Positions 15,500 through 24,284 of a DNA stretch of 60,955 bases are shown one piece after another. Every line of letters begins with the position of its first letter. The first letter of the stretch is position 1. The notes beneath the pieces were generated by a model. The model saw nothing but the letters and a program-made list of their open reading frames with translations. It searched no databases and was not told the DNA's origin. The stretch comes from Ga0077527 sp964533495 (GTDB lineage Bacteria > Pseudomonadota > Gammaproteobacteria > Burkholderiales > SG8-41). The stretch lies in the NCBI GenBank assembly GCA_964533495.1, contig CAZHJU010000019.1, positions 1-60,955 of the forward strand. Direction: 5' to 3'. The position numbers were made by a program, and so were the translations under genes.

Positions 15500-16669
15500 A
15501 TGTCCGCCCCTGCCGCCGCGCCCCAGAACCGACTCATCACCATCTACCAGATCATGGCGGTGGTGGTGCTGTGGAACGGCGCCTTCAAGGGAGTCCGCGT
15601 GCTCAACACGCTGTACGCGCTGGAACTCGGCGCGACGCCGCTGCACATCGGCCTGCTGCTCGCAACCTACGGCGTGTTTCCGCTGCTGCTGGCCGTGGCG
15701 GCCGGACGCATTGCCGACCGCTACGGCTCGCGGATACCGGTGATCGCAGGCATGGTGATCTGCACGGCCGGCGTGGTGCTGCCGTGGTTCGCGCCCAGCC
15801 TCGCGCTGCTTTTTGCCAGCGCCGCCGTCACCGGCCTGGGTTTCATCTTCGGTCAGGTCGCCTTCCAGTCCCTGGTCGGCACGCTGGGCGAGGGCGAGGC
15901 GCGCACCCGTAATTTCAACAACTATGCGCTGATCGTTGCGGTGGCCGATTTCGTCGGCCCGGTGCTGGCCGGCTTCTCGATCGATCATTTCGGCCATGTG
16001 CCTTCCTTTCTGCTGCTCGGACTTCTGGGAGCATCCTCGATCGTGGTGATCCTGGCGCTGGCGCGGCGCATTCCGCGTCACCGCAAGCCGGCGCCGAGGC
16101 CGGCCGGACAGAGCATGCTCGACCTGTTCCGCAACGTGGAAATGCGCCGCGTGCTGATCGCCAGCGCGGTGGTGATGACCGGCATCGATTTGTTCCAGCT
16201 GTACATGCCGCTCTACGGCCACCAGGCCGGATTGTCGGCTTCCGCGATCGGCATGGTGCTCGGCGCCGCCGCCGCGGCGACTTTCGTGTCCCGGGCGCTG
16301 CTGCCGCTGCTGGCCGTCCATTACGGCAAGGAAACGACGCTGCTGTATTCGCTGTTTCTGGTGGCGGCGATGTTCACGCTGATCCCGTTTTTCACGGATG
16401 CGGTCGTGCTGGGCCTCATCTGTTTCGTGCTCGGCCTCGGCATGGGGCTGGGCCAGCCGCTGACGGTGATGCTCTGCTACCAGTATTCGCCGGCGGGACG
16501 CGGCGGCGAATCGCTGGGCCTGCGCATCGCGATCAACAATTCGATGCACGTCGCGGTGCCGGCCCTGTTCGGCGCGGTGGGCTCGGCCTTCGGCCTCGCG
16601 CCGGTGTTCTGGGTCAGCGCCGGCGTGATCGCCGCGGGCAACTGGTACTCCCGCAAGCGGCGGGGCTGA
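15500..16669 (+). CDS. MFS transporter, first of a tandem pair
   Basis: This 389-residue carrier has twelve predicted helices. The first loop carries AGRIADRYGSRIPV, the MFS signature between helices 2 and 3, and a central break at IPRHRKPAPRPAGQ divides the two halves. It shares with the next gene the patterns VRVLNTLYALELGA / SKVLVSLFALELGA, FNNYALIVAVADFVGP / FSNLSLMIASGGFVGP and GQPLTVMLCYQYSPAGRGGE / GQPLTLMMIYARAPEGRSGE. The pair therefore arose by duplication. The substrate is unknown. Confidence 0.87.
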   Translation: MSAPAAAPQNRLITIYQIMAVVVLWNGAFKGVRVLNTLYALELGATPLHIGLLLATYGVFPLLLAVAAGRIADRYGSRIPVIAGMVICTAGVVLPWFAPSLALLFASAAVTGLGFIFGQVAFQSLVGTLGEGEARTRNFNNYALIVAVADFVGPVLAGFSIDHFGHVPSFLLLGLLGASSIVVILALARRIPRHRKPAPRPAGQSMLDLFRNVEMRRVLIASAVVMTGIDLFQLYMPLYGHQAGLSASAIGMVLGAAAAATFVSRALLPLLAVHYGKETTLLYSLFLVAAMFTLIPFFTDAVVLGLICFVLGLGMGLGQPLTVMLCYQYSPAGRGGESLGLRIAINNSMHVAVPALFGAVGSAFGLAPVFWVSAGVIAAGNWYSRKRRG

Positions 16670-16682
16670 AGGGGGACGCCGC

Positions 16683-17816
16683 ATGCCGATTTCCCTGGTC
16701 CTGCTGGTGGTGCTGGTCAACATGAGCGCCTTCCGCGGCAGCAAGGTGCTGGTGTCGCTGTTTGCGCTGGAGCTCGGCGCGCCGCAGATCATGCTGGGCG
16801 TGATCGTCGCGCTCTACGCGCTGTGCCCGATGCTGCTGGCGCTGTATGCCGGCAGGCTGTCCGACCGCTTCGGCGTGCGCTGGCTGCTGGCGCTGGGCAA
16901 CCTCGGCATCGCGCTGTCGCTGCTGCTGCCGGGCCTGCTGCCGTCGCTGCACATGCTTTACCTGTCGGCGCTGCTGATCGGTTTTTCCTTCGTGTTCTAC
17001 AACGTGTCGATACAGAACCTGGTCGGCATGCTGAGCAGTGTGGAGGCGCGCACGCGTAACTTCAGCAACCTGAGCCTGATGATCGCCTCCGGCGGTTTCG
17101 TCGGCCCGCTGATCGCCGGGTTCGCCATCGACAGCTTCGGTTATGCCGCCGGCTACCTGTGCATCGCCGCGCTCCCGGCGGTTTCGGCCCTGATCCTGTT
17201 CGGCAACGGCCGCAGGCTGGCGGCGCTGGGCGGCGGCAAGTCGAAGAACGACGAGGCCGGCGGTTACGCGGTGGGGCTGCTCGGCAACGCGCCGCTGCGG
17301 CGCACGCTGATCACCAGCGGCATCATCCTGACCGCCATCGATCTTTTCCAGTTCTACATGCCCATCTACGGCCATGCGATCGGGCTGTCGGCGTCGGCGA
17401 TCGGCGCGGTGCTGGCGATGTTCGCGGCGGCGGCCTTCCTCGTGCGCATCGCCCTGCCGCAGATCGTGTCCCGCTTCGGCGAGGAGCCGGTGCTGGTGGC
17501 CTCCATTTTCATCGCCGCCGGCACCTATCTGCTGTTTCCGCTGGTCGAGAGCGGCGTGCTGCTCGCGGCGATCGCCTTCCTGCTCGGGCTCGGCACCGGC
17601 TGCGGCCAGCCGCTGACGCTGATGATGATCTACGCGCGCGCGCCGGAAGGGCGTTCCGGCGAGGCGCTGGGCCTGCGCATGAGCATCAACAACCTGACCC
17701 ATATCGTCGTGCCCCTGTTCTTCGGTGCCATCGGCACCGCGTTCGGAGTGGCGCCGGTATTCCTCGCCAATGCCGCCATGCTGGGAGCCGGTGGCGTGCT
17801 CAGCCGGCGGCGCTGA
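16683..17816 (+). CDS. MFS transporter, second of a tandem pair
   Basis: A 377-residue carrier with twelve helices, paralogous to the preceding gene and starting 13 bases after it. Helix 1 (MPISLVLLVVLVNMSAFRGS) follows directly on the start codon, and the D-R loop AGRLSDRFGVRWL is present. It is shorter at the N-terminus than its partner. The two could work separately on related substrates or as a heteromeric pair, although MFS carriers are usually monomers. The hydroxyacid dehydrogenase gene follows after 32 bases with its own strong ribosome-binding site. Confidence 0.87.
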   Translation: MPISLVLLVVLVNMSAFRGSKVLVSLFALELGAPQIMLGVIVALYALCPMLLALYAGRLSDRFGVRWLLALGNLGIALSLLLPGLLPSLHMLYLSALLIGFSFVFYNVSIQNLVGMLSSVEARTRNFSNLSLMIASGGFVGPLIAGFAIDSFGYAAGYLCIAALPAVSALILFGNGRRLAALGGGKSKNDEAGGYAVGLLGNAPLRRTLITSGIILTAIDLFQFYMPIYGHAIGLSASAIGAVLAMFAAAAFLVRIALPQIVSRFGEEPVLVASIFIAAGTYLLFPLVESGVLLAAIAFLLGLGTGCGQPLTLMMIYARAPEGRSGEALGLRMSINNLTHIVVPLFFGAIGTAFGVAPVFLANAAMLGAGGVLSRRR

Positions 17817-17848
17817 AAGACATACCCGATTTTTTAAAGGAGACCACC

Positions 17849-18820
17849 ATGAAAATCGCCATCATCGACGACTACCAGGATGCCTTTCGCAAGCTCGATT
17901 GCGCGAAAAAGCTCGCCGGCCACGAACTGGTCGCGTACGCCGACACCGAGAAGGATCCGGCAAAGCTCGCGGCACGGCTGCAGGATGCCGAGATCCTGGT
18001 GCTGACCCAGCAGCGCTCGAAAATGCCGCGCGCGGTGATCGAAAAGCTGCCGAAGCTGAAGCTGATCAGCCAGACCGGCCGCAATGCCAACCATATCGAC
18101 CTCGCTGCCTGCACCGAAAAGGGCATCGTGGTTTCGGCGGGCGGCGCCGGCAATCCGAACCCGACCGCCGAACTGGCCTGGGGGCTGATCCTCGCTGCGC
18201 TGCGGCGCATTCCGCAGGAGGCACAGCGTCTGAAGGACGGCCAGTGGCAGGGGTCGGTGGGCAGCGGGCTGTCCGGCAGGACGTTGGGCATCTATGCCTA
18301 CGGCCGCATCGGCAGCCTCGTCGCGCAGGTCGGGAAGGCCTTCGGCATGCGCGTCTGGTGCTGGGGGCGCGAGGGCTCGACCGCCAAGGCGAAGGCGGCC
18401 GGCTACGAGGTGGCGCCGAACCGCGAAGCATTCTTTGCCGAATCCGACGTCATCTCGCTGCACCTGCCGCTGAACGACGGCACCCGCGGCATCGTCACCG
18501 CGGAGGATCTCGGCCGCATGAAGACGACGGCGCTGATCGTCAACACCAGCCGCGCGCCGATCATCGCGAAGGACGCGCTGGTCAACGCCTTGAAGGCGGG
18601 ACGCCCCGGCCGCGCCGCGATTGACGTCTACGAGGACGAGCCGGTCCTGAACGCGGCGCATCCGCTGATCGGCATGGACAACGTGGTATGCACGCCGCAC
18701 CTCGGCTACGTCGAGGAGCGCACCTATGATGCCTACTACGGCGCGGCCGTCGAGCAGATCCTGGCCTATGTCGCCGGACAGCCGGTCAACGTCGCCAACC
18801 CGGAAGTGCTGAAGAAATAA
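17849..18820 (+). CDS. D-2-hydroxyacid dehydrogenase
   Basis: A 323-residue NAD(P)-dependent dehydrogenase of the formate/glycerate dehydrogenase family. The Rossmann motif is GIYAYGRIGSLVA (near residue 150; the first Gly of the usual GxGxxG is replaced). Catalytic residues of the family appear as the Arg in VNTSRAPI, the Glu in VYEDEPV, and the His in TPHLGY. A related substrate could be glyoxylate, hydroxypyruvate or a branched 2-oxoacid. The ATG follows AAAGGAGA at a good distance. It is followed after 21 bases by a thiamine-diphosphate enzyme, so the two probably handle the same 2-oxo/2-hydroxy acid. Confidence 0.9.
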   Translation: MKIAIIDDYQDAFRKLDCAKKLAGHELVAYADTEKDPAKLAARLQDAEILVLTQQRSKMPRAVIEKLPKLKLISQTGRNANHIDLAACTEKGIVVSAGGAGNPNPTAELAWGLILAALRRIPQEAQRLKDGQWQGSVGSGLSGRTLGIYAYGRIGSLVAQVGKAFGMRVWCWGREGSTAKAKAAGYEVAPNREAFFAESDVISLHLPLNDGTRGIVTAEDLGRMKTTALIVNTSRAPIIAKDALVNALKAGRPGRAAIDVYEDEPVLNAAHPLIGMDNVVCTPHLGYVEERTYDAYYGAAVEQILAYVAGQPVNVANPEVLKK

Positions 18821-18841
18821 CGCAACAGAGGAGAAACAGGC

Positions 18842-20539
18842 ATGGCCATGAAGAAAATGCGCTGCGGCGTCGCCGCGGTGGAGGCGCTGCGCGTCGCGGG
18901 CGTGAAGAAGGTGTTCGGCCTGATGGGGTCGAGCACGCTGGAGATGTACGACGCGCTGTATGATCTCAAGGACGAGATCGAATACATCGGTGTGCGCCAC
19001 GAGAACTGCGGCACGCACATGGCCGACGCCTACGGCCGCGTCACCCGGACGCCGGGCGTGTTCATCTGCGGCCAGGCCGGCCCCGGCTCGGCGAACATGG
19101 TGCTCGGTCTCGCACAGGCGAAATTCGCCTATTCACCGGTGGTGGCGATCACCGGGCTGGCCGCGACCGAACACCTCGGGCGCGATGCCTTCCAGGAAAT
19201 CGACCAGAACACGCTGTTCCTGCCGGTGACCAAGCGCGTGATGACGGTGCCGCGGCCCGACCGCATCCCCGAATTCATCCTCGAAGCCTTCCGCATTGCC
19301 AACGCGGGCCGCCGCGGGCCGGTGGTGGTCAACATCCCGCGCGACATCTTCAATCACGACATCGAGGTCGACCTGCCGCAGAGCCTGCCGGAAATCCGGC
19401 CGCCGGCGGCCGATGCCGCGGTGCTGGCTGAAATCCAGAAACTGATCCTCGCCGCGAAGAAACCGGTGATCCACGCCGGCGCCGGCATCAAGTGGTCGCG
19501 CGCCAGCGAGAAACTCGCCGCGCTGGCCGAGAAGCTGCAGATCCCGGTCACCAGTTCCGCCGGCCACGCCGACATCCTGCCGATGGATTTCCGGTTCCAC
19601 GCTGCCGGCGTCGGCCCGCGCGGCAACCCGGTGGCGAGCCAGCTCACGCGCGAGGCCGACCTGATCATCGCGCTCGGCACACGGCTCGGCTTCAACACCA
19701 CCTTCTACAAGCACACCGACATTTCGCCGACCGCGAAAATCATCCAGGTCGACATCGATCCGCTGGCGCTGGGACGTTATTTCCCGGTGGCGCTGGCGGC
19801 GGCGGCCGATGCCGGCGCGGTGATCGACGGCCTGCTCGGGCTGATGGCGCCGGTCGTGCCCGGCGCGGCGCCCTGGCATGCGCGCAACGAGCAGTATTTC
19901 AAGGCGCGCGCGGCGCTGTGGGCGGAACGCGAGGCCTCCGGCGCGCGCGACGGCACGCCGATGCATCCCGACGTGATCTACGCCGAGGTGCGCAAAGCGG
20001 CGCCGCGCAATGCCATTTTCACGCTGGACGCTGGCACGACGGGCTTCCAGGCCACGGACCAGCTGCCCTGCTACGAGGCGCCGGCGCTGCTGACGCCGCT
20101 CGACTGCGGCATGGTCGGTTTCTCTTACTCTGCGGCGCTCGGCGCCCAGGTTGCGGCGCCCCATCGCCGGGCGATTTCGCTGATGGGCGACGGTGGCTTC
20201 GGCATGACCATGGGCGAGATGACCACGGCGGTGGCGAGCCACATTCCCGCCGTCGGCATCGTGATGGACAACGGCACCTGGGGTTCGGAAATCGCCTACC
20301 AGCGCGATTTCTACAACGAGCGCTACATCGGCGCGCACGTGCACAGCCCGCGCTTCGACGAAGTCATGAAGCTGACCGGCGGCAACGGCTACCATCCGAC
20401 CGCCCCGGGCGAGACCGCGGACGCGCTGCGCGATGCGCTGAAGGCGGGCAAGCCGGCGATCATCCACGTCAAGGTCGATCCGGAGGCGACCATCAGCTTC
20501 CGCAAGGACGCGCTGAAGAAGCGCCAGCCCGGATCGTAA
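18842..20539 (+). CDS. Thiamine-diphosphate enzyme of the acetolactate-synthase family
   Basis: The 565-residue protein has the three-domain layout of acetolactate synthase, glyoxylate carboligase and related decarboxylases. The catalytic Glu is in VRHENCGTHMADAYG (Glu54), and the metal/cofactor motif is GDGGFGMTMGEM (about residue 447) ending in MDNGTWG. It lacks the tightly conserved residues I would need to call it a true IlvB, and no small regulatory subunit gene is nearby. Carboligation or decarboxylation of a 2-oxoacid is likely, working with the upstream hydroxyacid dehydrogenase. GAGGAG precedes the start. Confidence 0.85.
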   Translation: MAMKKMRCGVAAVEALRVAGVKKVFGLMGSSTLEMYDALYDLKDEIEYIGVRHENCGTHMADAYGRVTRTPGVFICGQAGPGSANMVLGLAQAKFAYSPVVAITGLAATEHLGRDAFQEIDQNTLFLPVTKRVMTVPRPDRIPEFILEAFRIANAGRRGPVVVNIPRDIFNHDIEVDLPQSLPEIRPPAADAAVLAEIQKLILAAKKPVIHAGAGIKWSRASEKLAALAEKLQIPVTSSAGHADILPMDFRFHAAGVGPRGNPVASQLTREADLIIALGTRLGFNTTFYKHTDISPTAKIIQVDIDPLALGRYFPVALAAAADAGAVIDGLLGLMAPVVPGAAPWHARNEQYFKARAALWAEREASGARDGTPMHPDVIYAEVRKAAPRNAIFTLDAGTTGFQATDQLPCYEAPALLTPLDCGMVGFSYSAALGAQVAAPHRRAISLMGDGGFGMTMGEMTTAVASHIPAVGIVMDNGTWGSEIAYQRDFYNERYIGAHVHSPRFDEVMKLTGGNGYHPTAPGETADALRDALKAGKPAIIHVKVDPEATISFRKDALKKRQPGS

Positions 20540-20555
20540 GCGACCGGGTTGGCCC

Positions 20556-20597
20556 GCGCCGGATGGAACGGGCCGTGGCCCGCCCATCCGGCGCTTT
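20556..20597 (+). terminator. Long double hairpin after the ThDP enzyme gene
   Basis: GCGCCGGATGG (20556-20566) pairs with CCATCCGGCGC (20584-20594), and inside it CGGGCC pairs with GGCCCG. The stacked stem is nearly perfect but only TTT follows. It separates the ThDP enzyme gene from the channel gene and could terminate or stabilise. Confidence 0.55.
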
Positions 20598-20621
20598 CCG
20601 AATCCTGACAGGTTGCCGTCG

Positions 20622-21263
20622 ATGAACCTCCCGATCACACCGCTGCAGCTGATGGATTACCTCGGCGTCGCGGTGTTCGCCGTCAGCGGCGTGCTCGCCG
20701 CCGGCCGCAAGCACCTCGACTGGTTCGGCGTGCTGGTGATCGCCACGGTCACCGCCATCGGCGGCGGCACGCTGCGCGACCTGCTGATCGACCGCAATCC
20801 GGTGTTCTGGATGGCGGACACCGGCTACCTGTGGACGATATTCGCGGCGACGCTGCTGACGCTGCTGGTCGTGCGTTTCCGCGACATTCCGCTGCGCGCG
20901 CTGCTGGCGGCCGACGCGCTGGGGCTCGCGCTGTTCGCGATCAGCGGCGCGCGCATCGCCGAAGCCGCCGGCTTCGGCGGCATCGTCGTGGTGATCCTGG
21001 GCACGATGACCGGCGTGGCCGGCGGCGTGTTCCGCGACATGCTGCTGGCCGAGATTCCGCTGCTGCTGCGCGACGGCGAGATTTACGCGACGGCGGCGAT
21101 CGCCGGCATCGTGGTCTACCTGCTGCTGCAGTTTGCGGGGACGGAGCGCCTGACAGCCGGCTATGCCGGCATGTCCGCGGTCGTGGTGATCCGGTTCGCC
21201 GCGATCTTCTTCAACCTGCGCATGCCCGCGCTAAGGCTGGGCGATTTCCAAAAACCGGATTGA
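20622..21263 (+). CDS. TRIC/UPF0126 family membrane channel
   Basis: A 213-residue membrane protein with seven predicted helices built from two similar halves. The paired signatures are AIGGGTLRDLLIDRNPVFW in the first half and VAGGVFRDMLLAEIPLLL in the second, as in YicG and bacterial TRIC cation channels; the GGG kink and the following Arg-Asp are conserved. Homologues form trimeric potassium-permeable channels, though glycine transport is also proposed for some. The ATG at 20622 was preferred to a TTG nine bases upstream. Confidence 0.9.
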   Translation: MNLPITPLQLMDYLGVAVFAVSGVLAAGRKHLDWFGVLVIATVTAIGGGTLRDLLIDRNPVFWMADTGYLWTIFAATLLTLLVVRFRDIPLRALLAADALGLALFAISGARIAEAAGFGGIVVVILGTMTGVAGGVFRDMLLAEIPLLLRDGEIYATAAIAGIVVYLLLQFAGTERLTAGYAGMSAVVVIRFAAIFFNLRMPALRLGDFQKPD

Positions 21264-21314
21264 GTGCGGCTGGTTTTCCGCTCCGCACTCATCACTCAGC
21301 GTTCCGCGCTGCCT

Positions 21315-21875
21315 TCAATGCAGGTGTCGGTTGCGCGGGTGCAGCGGAATGACGGTCGAGCTGCCGGCGGCTGACGGCGCGCCGCCCTGGGATTTCTGCG
21401 GGGCATGGTTGTCGAACATCCGCGTCACCAGCGTGGTGACTTCCTCGACTTCCTGCTTGCCGAGGTGGCGTGACAGCATGTGATTGAGGTCTTCCACCAC
21501 GCACTGGCGGCGGAACTCGTGGATCGCTTCCGGCGTGGGGCCGACGAAGAACTGGTGGAACTCGTCCTCGCCGTTGTCCTGGTAGTAGGTGATCTCCACT
21601 TCCGAGGCGTATTCGGTCAGCGGCCCGAGGTTGTTGCAGGCCTCGGTCAGCTTGTTGTGGAAGCTGCGGCCGACGTCGCCGGTCCAGCAGATGCTGACCA
21701 CGCGCTCGCCGGCGTCGTAGGCGATGCCCAGCTCGTCGCGCTCGAGGCTCTTGGCGTCGGCGAGGTGGTCGGCGTCCACGTAATCCAGCCAGGGGCGCAG
21801 CGCGAGTTCGATCTGCGCCAGGCGCACGCCTTTGCACAGGAAAACGCTGCCGTGGACATGTACTTCGGTCTTCAT
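21315..21875 (-). CDS. Conserved soluble protein, unrecognised
   Basis: I do not recognise a family. The 186-residue protein has no signal peptide or membrane helix. It begins MKTEVHVHGSVFLCKGVRLA and is acidic in the middle (VEITYYQDNGEDEFHQFFVG), with a Ser/Gly-rich, probably disordered tail after residue 160 that ends in HPRNRHLH. The mix of predicted strands and helices suggests a compact alpha-beta domain over residues 1-150. It is encoded alone, facing the channel gene, and normal codon use argues that it is real. Confidence 0.7.
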   Translation of the reverse strand: MKTEVHVHGSVFLCKGVRLAQIELALRPWLDYVDADHLADAKSLERDELGIAYDAGERVVSICWTGDVGRSFHNKLTEACNNLGPLTEYASEVEITYYQDNGEDEFHQFFVGPTPEAIHEFRRQCVVEDLNHMLSRHLGKQEVEEVTTLVTRMFDNHAPQKSQGGAPSAAGSSTVIPLHPRNRHLH

Positions 21876-21952
21876 TGTTGCCGACTCCGGTGTGGTGACT
21901 GCGGGGCGCCGCCGGTGGCGATGCGGGGCGACAAGGATACCACAGCGGGGAA

Positions 21953-21986
21953 TTACAAAATATTCAATAAAAACAAATACTTATGA
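21953..21986 (-). repeat. AT-rich intergenic element, copy 3
   Basis: On the minus strand the sequence reads TCATAAGTATTTGTTTTTAT, then TGAATATTTTGTAA. It lies between the signal-less Bug gene (stop at 22003) and the start of the 21315-21875 gene, both on the minus strand. Confidence 0.8.
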
Positions 21987-22002
21987 TGATTCGCGCAAAT
22001 CC

Positions 22003-22917
22003 TCAGGCGTGCAGACCGAGTCCGGACAGTAGATCGCCGAGCGTGCCGCGTTCGCGTTCGAGCAGATCGCGGGTCGCCGCGGAGCCGGTCCAGGTATCGA
22101 CCCAGTACTGGCGGCGCAGTTCTTCGCGCCAGGCCGTGCTGGCGGCGGCCCGGCCGAGCGCGGCTTCCCACCAGGCGATCGGCGCCGCGTCGAGGCCGGC
22201 GGCGCCGATGACGCCGCGCCAGGTGCCGATCACGCAATCGATGCCGAGTTCGCGCCAGGCCGGCGCGCCGGCGTAGAGCTCGCCGAGGCGTTGCGGCGCG
22301 GAGACCGCCAGCGCGCGCAGGCGGCCCACGGCCAGTTCCGGCGCGGCGCTGACCGCGGTGATCGCGGCGGCTTCGGCTTTCCCGTCGAGCAGGTCGGCGA
22401 CGGCATGCCGCGCGGAATCGAAGACATGCAGCGCCAGCGCGCGCGGATCGGCGCCGGCATGCCGGACGAGCTGCGCCAGCGCCATGTGGTTGGTGTTGCC
22501 GCGCGCGGTGGCCATTGCGATGGTGATGGCCGCCGGATCGCGCAGCCGCGCCAGCAGTCCCGCGGCATCGGCAATCGCCGAGTCCGCGCGCACCAGGAAG
22601 GCGATGTATTCGGTGTAGAGCGTGGCCAGCGGCGTCAGCGCGGTGTCGTCGAAACCGCTGACGCCGAGCTGGCGGTTGGTGATGAGGGTCGGCGAACTGA
22701 TCGCCAGCACGTGCGGGTCGCCGCGATGCCGGGCGAGATGATCCCAGGCATTGTCGCCGCCACGGCCGGGAATGTTGACGAGCCGCGCCGGGACGTCGAT
22801 CAGCCCCTCGGCCGCGAGCACCTGCAGCAGCGCGCGCGCCGGACGGTCCTGGCCGCCGCCCGCGGGCGTGCCGGCCACCAGTTCGATGTCGCGCTGCGGG
22901 CGCCAGCCGGCGGTCAT
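22003..22917 (-). CDS. Bug-like protein without a signal peptide
   Basis: The fold is that of the Bug/TctC receptors: the segments AGTPAGGGQDRPARALLQVL, RLVNIPGRGGDNAW and ITIAMATARGNTNHMALAQL correspond to the family's glycine-rich binding loops. Its 304 residues, however, start directly with the domain (MTAGWRPQRDIELVAGTPAG), and no hydrophobic leader can be found upstream in frame because that sequence lies inside the MFS gene. The product should therefore stay in the cytoplasm. It overlaps the preceding MFS gene by 4 bases (ATGA), so the two are co-translated and probably act on the same substrate. Confidence 0.75.
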   Translation of the reverse strand: MTAGWRPQRDIELVAGTPAGGGQDRPARALLQVLAAEGLIDVPARLVNIPGRGGDNAWDHLARHRGDPHVLAISSPTLITNRQLGVSGFDDTALTPLATLYTEYIAFLVRADSAIADAAGLLARLRDPAAITIAMATARGNTNHMALAQLVRHAGADPRALALHVFDSARHAVADLLDGKAEAAAITAVSAAPELAVGRLRALAVSAPQRLGELYAGAPAWRELGIDCVIGTWRGVIGAAGLDAAPIAWWEAALGRAAASTAWREELRRQYWVDTWTGSAATRDLLERERGTLGDLLSGLGLHA

Positions 22918-24161
22918 GCCACCGTGCGTTCGCTGTCCTTGGGCACGAACACGACCAGCAGATTGGCGGCGATGATGGTGCCGGCGAGGAAGTAGAAGGC
23001 GGTGTAGATGCCCCAGGTGTCGGCGATGATGCCGAAGGTCGCCGGCGCGATGCTGCCGCCGATGGCGAGGATGGTGAACTGCAGGCCAACGCCGGTGCCG
23101 GCGAGGCGTTTCGGCGTGTTCTCGATGCCCCAGGCCTGCATCACCGGGCGCATCGCGTACAGGAAGAAGCCGACCAGCGCGACGAACACGATGAACAGGA
23201 AGGACTGTCCCGCGAAGATCATGCCGATGATGGTCACGCCGGTCAGCACCATGCTCGACAGCACGACGTGCTTGCGGCCGACCTTGTCGGAGACGTGCCC
23301 GGCGATCGGGCCGGCGATGAGCCCGGCGACCTGCAGCACGGTCATGCAGACGCCGACGGCGATCGGCGAGTAACCCTGCTCGTACGCGAGGTACACCGGC
23401 AGGAACACCATCAGCCCGACCTGGGTCAGGGTGCGGAAGCCGCCGCTGACGCAGATCAACATCAGCGTGCGGTTGCGCAGCAGGCTGCCGAGGTCCCGTA
23501 GGTACTGGCGCGCGTTCCAGCCGTTGCCGCGGCCGGCGTTGACGTCGTCCTTCCTGGCCCTGTCTCCATCGCGGACGGTGGCCAGCGCGCCGACCATCAT
23601 CAGGATCAGCGTCGCCATCACCAGTCCCGGCACGATGTTGATCACCACCACTTCGCGCCAGGTGAACCAGACGAGCAGCGCGCCGGCGGCCATCGGCGCC
23701 AGCGCTTCGCCGATGTTGCCGCCCATCCCGTGGAATGACAGCACCAGGCCCTTGCGCTGCGGATACTGGTGGGCGAGCGTCGGAATCGCCGCCGGATGCC
23801 ACAGGTTGTTGCCGATGCCGACCAGCATCAGGCACACCATCAGCATCCACATGCTGTTGGTCAGGCTCATCAGCGCGTACGGAAAACCGACCCAGAACAG
23901 CGAGGCCGCCATCAGGTAGCCCTTCTTGCCGATGGAGTCGACGATCATGCCGCCCGGCAGGTTGGAGAGCGCGCCGGCGATGTGCTGCATGCTCATCAGG
24001 AACCCGATCTGCGTATAGGAGAGACCGAGCTCCTTGCCGATCAGCGGCAGCAGCACGTAGAAGGTCGCCGGATACCAGTGGGTGAGGGCGTGACCGGCGG
24101 AAATCAGCCAGACGTCGCGGAAGGGGCGGGCGGGCAATGCGGTTGCTGCTGATGTGCTCAT
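22914..24161 (-). CDS. MFS transporter (FSR-like)
   Basis: A 415-residue twelve-helix carrier. The N-terminus WLISAGHALTHWYPATFYVLL and the LPGGMIVDSIGKKG loop recall the fosmidomycin-resistance (Fsr) and related MFS groups. The second-half loop GHVSDKVGRKHVV holds the D-x-x-GR-x motif. It is the first gene of a two-gene minus-strand unit with the signal-less Bug-like protein. A carboxylate or aromatic acid is a reasonable substrate guess from the context, but the sequence alone does not show it. Confidence 0.87.
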   Translation of the reverse strand: MSTSAATALPARPFRDVWLISAGHALTHWYPATFYVLLPLIGKELGLSYTQIGFLMSMQHIAGALSNLPGGMIVDSIGKKGYLMAASLFWVGFPYALMSLTNSMWMLMVCLMLVGIGNNLWHPAAIPTLAHQYPQRKGLVLSFHGMGGNIGEALAPMAAGALLVWFTWREVVVINIVPGLVMATLILMMVGALATVRDGDRARKDDVNAGRGNGWNARQYLRDLGSLLRNRTLMLICVSGGFRTLTQVGLMVFLPVYLAYEQGYSPIAVGVCMTVLQVAGLIAGPIAGHVSDKVGRKHVVLSSMVLTGVTIIGMIFAGQSFLFIVFVALVGFFLYAMRPVMQAWGIENTPKRLAGTGVGLQFTILAIGGSIAPATFGIIADTWGIYTAFYFLAGTIIAANLLVVFVPKDSERTVA

Positions 24162-24223
24162 AATATGGTCTTGTGCGGCGTTGCGATCATCTTAGCATGC
24201 GATGGTGCGCGCACAGCGCGGCG

Positions 24224-24229
24224 TATAAT
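24224..24229 (+). promoter_or_regulatory. Possible -10 box of the acyl-CoA synthetase operon
   Basis: TATAAT lies 56 bases before the ATG at 24285 in an otherwise GC-rich divergent gap. No convincing -35 box is seen at the usual spacing, so an activator may be needed. Confidence 0.45.
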
Positions 24230-24284
24230 CGACGCCTCTTCGCCGCAACGAAACCCAATCGGGAATCACCGATCACTGTCCCTC

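Noticed and set aside
15500..17816. Tandem MFS genes as one frameshifted gene
   Set aside because: Each has a full twelve-helix length with its own start and conserved loops; they are paralogues, not halves.
17849..20539. Calling the ThDP enzyme IlvB and placing it in branched-chain amino-acid synthesis
   Set aside because: No regulatory subunit or ilvC is adjacent and the partner is a hydroxyacid dehydrogenase, so a catabolic role is more likely.
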